Below, piece by piece: positions 59,345 to 64,000 of a stretch of DNA of 64,000 nucleotides (the first letter of the stretch is position 1; each line of letters begins with the position of its first letter). This DNA comes from Omphalotus guepiniiformis. Its lineage: Eukaryota; Basidiomycota; Agaricomycetes; Agaricales; Omphalotaceae. The notes under the pieces were generated by a model. That model saw only the letters and a program-made list of their open reading frames with translations, did no database searches and had not been told where the DNA came from. Location of the stretch: the NCBI GenBank assembly GCA_028554645.1, contig JAQOOI010000061.1, positions 186,001 to 250,000 on the forward strand, written 5' to 3'. The position numbers were made by a program, and so were the translations under genes.

Positions 59345-61040
59345 CGCGTCCTTAACGCTGTACGTACTACGAACCGATTCAATATTTTTCCCCCTAGAAA
59401 TGGCGGACACAGGTTCTGGAGTCGGAATAGATGAAACACTCATATGCATCCAGCCTTAGTGACCCCGTTGCTTCCCCATAGAATTGTTTTTCGACCAAAT
59501 ATGCCACCCCTTACGCGGAATACTTTGAATATGTAGTTATCTACCAGAACCTATTTCTTCATCCAGATTTAGCACCGGTATCCGAAGATCGGAGCCATGC
59601 TACAGTCGCTACTCGCACAAAGGGAGTTTATTCCTCAAACGATTGACGGAAAATTTACCACCAACGCGATATGGCAATCGCCTCTTTCTTTACTATCAAT
59701 AAGGCGGCATTCATTCGTGTCCAGTAGCCGACCGAGGTACTTTCAAGTGATCCACAATGCACCGTACCCGGCCTGTGAGTAAGTAACTTGTAAGTACTTA
59801 GACCGTAGCCAAGCCGTACGAGTCAGGGAAAGGACAGGGCTGCATCCGCCGACTAACACGTGGATTTCACCGTGAAACAGGGATCTTTCTGTACCAATTT
59901 CGTTCCGTTTAAATGGTATATGTTTCCTTTGGCGTAGCACTGGTCATCTTTATGATTGTATGTAAGTGACAGGGACATGGAATTCTAATGCAAAAGCAAT
60001 AGAGATCACCCTAAACGGCGAACATGGCAGACCCTTCTCAATAAAATTTCAATTGCGACTCACTGCAGTAGCGCTTATGAACGTACAAGTATTCTCCGTT
60101 CCCTTGTGTGGCCTACTCAACAAGCTCTACCTGTGCTTGAGTACATATGGCTGTAATCTAGACACCAGCAAAGCAGGGATACGTTGCGGTAAGCTGACTG
60201 AAGCTGACTTACACTATTGAGGCGTTTCCAAATTCAGAACAAGGTACTTCGAAACCTGAGCCTGAGGTTCGCGGGTATATCTAGATTCAGGGTTGCAATG
60301 AGCCGGCAACAGTAAGTTAACACATAAGCTCATATTGCACTAACATGTTATGACTTCATGACCGAAGTCTCCTTGACGGCCGAGAATTACGGTCGTACAG
60401 AACGAGCCGAGGCCACATGGTTTTGTCGCAGGCTTGCAGCCTGTGAATCGCGGCAATTGAAAAAGACATGCAGTGAGTCCTAACAAAAGCAGAGAAAAGG
60501 GTAAGTATCTTTAGACAATTCAGTGACTGATTACTTAATTTATACATATCCCTTCCTTCAGCCGCTGTAAGGACATTGAATATTCATGAGTATTTCCAGC
60601 ATACATTTTATGCATTCGACCGTCGACGGAACCGGGCAAGCCGAATATAGTATCATCACCTCGCCCCATTGTAAGTTCGTGGCAAGCGACGTCGACGAGC
60701 AGGAATGTTTGTGCTCGATATACCAACGGATGAAAGACCATTGATCCAGATCGAAGGACATCTTGTTTTTGTCCTTCTAAAAACACGGCGAGACATTGAA
60801 ATGACCTGGCAAGCTAGCCATTTTTACCTGTCACTAGATGCCTCTCCCCATTTTGTTGTACTGAAAAGAATCAGTCTTGCAATATATTATTCAATGTCAC
60901 CATGGAGCACTTACGGTACAGCCGTCCTTCCTTAATTCCGCAATATTGCTTGGAATATATTCGGTGCCGCTCGGGCGATATACGACGTATGCGAGGTGTG
61001 AGTTCGGTAGTATCATGACAGTGGTAGGTATTGCATTTGC

Positions 61041-61284
61041 TGGTCCAGTCCAACACGAAACGCGATACTAATCTTGCCTTGTCTTGAAGACATCCATGAG
61101 GGCAAGGGTTGACATTGCGGCAGACATGGTGAACGAACTTCCAGTCTACAACCCGCTGATCCAGTCCAACATCAAACACGATATTCTTGCCTTGTCTTCA
61201 AAACATCCATACAGGCAAACAGGCAAGGTTGACATTGCGGCAGACATGGAAAATGGCCTGTTTTGAAAGTCCAGTCTACAACTC
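61041..61284. repeat. Tandem duplication of about 115-125 nt
   Basis: Two copies (61041-61151 and 61157-61284) share CCAGTCCAACA, CTTGCCTTGTCTT, ACATCCAT, GGTTGACATTGCGGCAGACA and CCAGTCTACAAC in the same order. The second copy has extra AGGCAAAC units and a CCTGTTTTGAAA insertion. No coding role is evident. Confidence 0.88.
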
Positions 61285-63768
61285 GGCCCCAGAAGCGGTG
61301 TTTCTGTCTAAGGACCGTACCGTAATGAACTCCTTCCTTCCTTCCTTCGATGTAGTGTTGGTATAGAGTTATTGAGTTTGGCGCCCTACTTGACAACGTG
61401 GCCGAGACCAAAATTGTGAGAACCCAGCAGATAAGCGAAAGCGACGAAGTTCGCTCGCTTCCTGAGTCTTTCCGACCTGACGCTAGATCACTTGAATTTG
61501 TTGTTTGCGTAGGAAGGTTATGTAAGATCTGCATACATGTTATCATGATTCATAGAGAGATGTTGCAAGTTGCAACTGACCTAGCTATTCAACGGAAGAT
61601 GGAATACACCCATACACGGACTACAATTTGCTGGGCCAAACGTACGTGACGTCGGACAACACCCAGCCACAGCACCGAGTGCAATAACCCTGCCTAGCAT
61701 GTGAGTACTACCAGTCAGGTCTGTTCAACTGTTCAAATGAGTGCACAGCAGTCAACTAACCCGAGAGTAACGAGGAGAAGCAACAGGCTGCAACAGGGAG
61801 CAACGCTTCGGTTGATACAAAGAAGCGAGGTATGTCCAATACATGCTGACCCTGTCGGTGTAGACGAGATGACGGAAGCGCCACATGGCCCCACATGGCA
61901 CGTCGTTCAGCCATGTGTGAAGAATACACGAGCGTACACGGCCAGGGGTGCTGGTAGGCGCTACTGCGTCGCGTTCCTCTCAACCGTACGTAGCCGTATG
62001 TTCGCTGCTATGAACTATGAAGCGCTCGTAAGCAAGTACGTAACTGCAATCTTATATGCAACTTACCGAGCCCAAACCTATTGTTCCCCGTCGTTGTATG
62101 TATTCACTTATAGTACGAACGGTTGAATCGGCACGACTTCCTCAGTCCAGACCATCTTTTGTATCGCACCCACATATGAGCCCAGGACATTGATTTTATG
62201 TGCCTAGAAAGGCGCCGGGTAATACCAGGTAATACCTTAGCGTCTATTAAGGCTCGTAAATGCATTACTTGCCTAGGCCTCAAAAGACAACGACGAATTC
62301 TCCTAAATGTGTTGTGTCTCAACTTCATCGCCCATGGACATTGTCCAGTCCACCTCCACGATGACGAGAGGCCAGCTATGTTAAACATCGCGACCAGACT
62401 TGATACGCCCATGATGGCTTTTGTCGAAAACCTGTGAGGATCTTGGCTATCCGAAATCTCGCAATGCATGAGCCGAGCGTAAGGCAGGCGTAAGGTCTGG
62501 GCCAAGCTGATCATTATAACAAAAGGTGTGCATTTCAGAATGACGGGAGCCGGGAGTTCTGCTCTATGTCAGGGAGACCGGAGAGCTCACGAAAATGACT
62601 CAGCGGGTCTATGCTCCCACTACTTCCATGTGACGGGATCGATTGTATATGTTAGCGCGAAACGCATTGAATGCTATATAGGTAATAGCCGATAGCTCGT
62701 ATCGATGTTGCGAGGTTCACGTTAAAGAAAGAACTGAATAGCAGCCATGTTAACGCTTGAGCAATTTCAAGAGAAAATCCTTCCACGTTTGTACGCGGAG
62801 CATGCAATGGCCGCGCTGCACCTAATATACGCCGCGATTATGAGGAGGAGCAGCTCTAGACTAAACCCAAGAGGGTGGTCCAGGTGTCGATTGCTGTTTG
62901 GAAAGAAGTTATTATATTTCATCCCTGTAGTCTTTGTAAAGGCGAACCTTGCTTAGCAAGACCTGCAGTCCATCGAGGTACCCGAGTCGACCCGGGATGT
63001 ACTGGAAGGCATGCATTCTGCCTAGGATGGCCTACTTGTGATCCAGTCTGCTGCAAACAGACTTTGGACTCCATTGCGCAATTTCGCTTGTACGAAGAGT
63101 GCTTCCTACAAACGCAAACAAAACTTTGCAGTTTGTCATCAGGCCGGAAGTGAGGCCAAGCTTTAACTTTAACGCCTGCGCCGGGCATTCTCTTTAGTAT
63201 GTAGTAACCCTGTTGCAATCGACCGAACCTTCCAGCTGATTAGCGGAAATATCCTGTTAACCATTACGCTGGTGTGAGAGATAGAAAGAAGGTGAGGCCA
63301 GTGCACTTACCTACTCAGAAAGCAATGTGGATCGAAACCTTCTTCCACACTACCAGGGGCCTCCTACATAGGACTCTTGGATTGACTTCGTATTGTCCCT
63401 TATCTCATTTACCTATTGAAAACGGGAATTTATGGTCAATCTTCCTTTTCTATTGAATACAAGAAACAGACTTACAGTACTGCGTACAATGGCAGTCCAG
63501 CTCGTCCTGAACACTCATTTGCAGCTCTCGATCACTAGCCAAACATCTGGAATGTGAAGTCAAGGCACCAAAATTGCTTTTTCGTCAACATGACACCCCG
63601 ACCGATTTCTGCATCCTATCCTGAATTCACACTTACTCACACGTGTATATCCACCTAGTACAGAGAACAGACGGACAGATGTTACAGCGAACGCGCTCTA
63701 TACAACGTACATTTACAGAGAACGGAGAAGGCAGGAAATCATCCGAATCAGCAATCCGAGGCAAACAC

Positions 63769-64000
63769 CTAGTTCGTGAGAGTGTCGGTGTGGCCTTTCT
63801 CGCTTTCCACCTCTCCAGGAATGTCATCCAACTGTTACCGCAATACAAGATCAGAGCAGGTTTGCGGACAGAACGTACGTAGTCAACTCACTTTGTCCAG
63901 ATCGTCCAAACACTCTCTGATAATATCTATAGCCTTTTTCAACTCCTCTTCCGAAATCACAAGAGGAGGAGCAAATCGAATCCTAGGGCGTCTTAAGCAA
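63769..64000 (-). CDS. Ornithine aminotransferase, C-terminal end (partial)
   Basis: Two last exons are inside the window, 64000-63892 (cut by the window edge) and 63831-63769, joined by a GT-AG intron. The visible C-terminus reads RRPRIRFAPPLVISEEELKK, then IIRECLDDLDKLDDIPGEVE and a short polar tail to the stop. The IRFAPPLVIS-E segment and the LDDIPGE ending are typical of fungal ornithine-oxo-acid transaminase (yeast Car2), a pyridoxal-phosphate enzyme that converts ornithine to glutamate semialdehyde in arginine breakdown. The PLP lysine and most of the protein lie beyond the right edge. Other class III aminotransferases are possible but fit the ending less well. Confidence 0.85.

Larger units (their letters stand above)
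59247..63768. other. Gene-poor stretch with one tandem duplication
   Basis: About 4.5 kb without a supported gene. It contains the TATA box of the zinc-cluster gene and a tandem duplication at 61041-61284, listed separately. Open frames on both strands (for example 61701-62126 and 62104-62514) have no family signal, lack splice partners and overlap each other. Confidence 0.5.

Noticed and set aside
61701..62514. Overlapping open frames on both strands (142 and 136 codons)
   Set aside because: Neither shows a domain, and the two overlap in antisense; there are no introns or promoter signals.

Overview
This window comes from a filamentous basidiomycete, most likely a wood- or litter-decaying Agaricomycete. 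The protein genes are cut by many short GT-AG introns of roughly 45-70 nt, often with very small exons. The genes include a white-rot-type multicopper laccase and a GH115 xylan alpha-glucuronidase, alongside ordinary fungal housekeeping genes. No bacterial-type features, rRNA, tRNA, CRISPR array or intact transposon were recognised. Gene models were built by hand: exons were joined so that reading phase and family motifs agree, and exon positions are given in each entry.

Left part (1-9.1 kb): a kinase-like hypothetical protein (+), a small cysteine-rich secreted and probably GPI-anchored protein (+), an RTA1-like seven-helix membrane protein (+) and an F-box protein (-). From 9.1 to 13.1 kb is a gene-poor stretch with a diverged 0.26 kb direct repeat. 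A membrane protein with a very long Ser-rich low-complexity tail (+) follows at 13.1-15.5 kb.

Middle part (17-28 kb), all on the minus strand: the 24-exon GH115 gene, a partly resolved single-pass membrane protein, a divergent APC/C activator of the Cdc20/Cdh1 family that ends in Ile-Arg, and a NUDIX hydrolase. From 27.6 to 43 kb is a long gene desert full of simple-sequence DNA. It contains one low-complexity His/Gly/Ser-rich gene (35.8-37.2 kb, -). A pair of inverted 0.35 kb repeats lies on either side of that gene.

Right part (43-64 kb): DCN1 cullin neddylation factor (+), laccase (-, 23 exons including a 5-nt exon), a CmcJ/NvfI/asaB-like oxygenase (+), phosphatidylethanolamine N-methyltransferase CHO2 (+, 18 exons), an ALKBH6-like dioxygenase (-), a tiny 64-residue Zn2Cys6 protein (-), a gene-poor 4.5 kb, and the C-terminal end of ornithine aminotransferase (-) running off the right edge.

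The laccase and the GH115 enzyme both fit lignocellulose breakdown but are about 24 kb apart with unrelated genes between them, so no cluster is claimed. CHO2 (membrane phospholipid), DCN1 and the Cdc20-like protein (ubiquitin and NEDD8 systems), ALKBH6 and OAT are housekeeping. The most unusual signal is in gene structure. Among about 105 introns modelled, three end without AG although the flanking protein motifs demand exactly those joins, and several exons are only 5-21 nt long.
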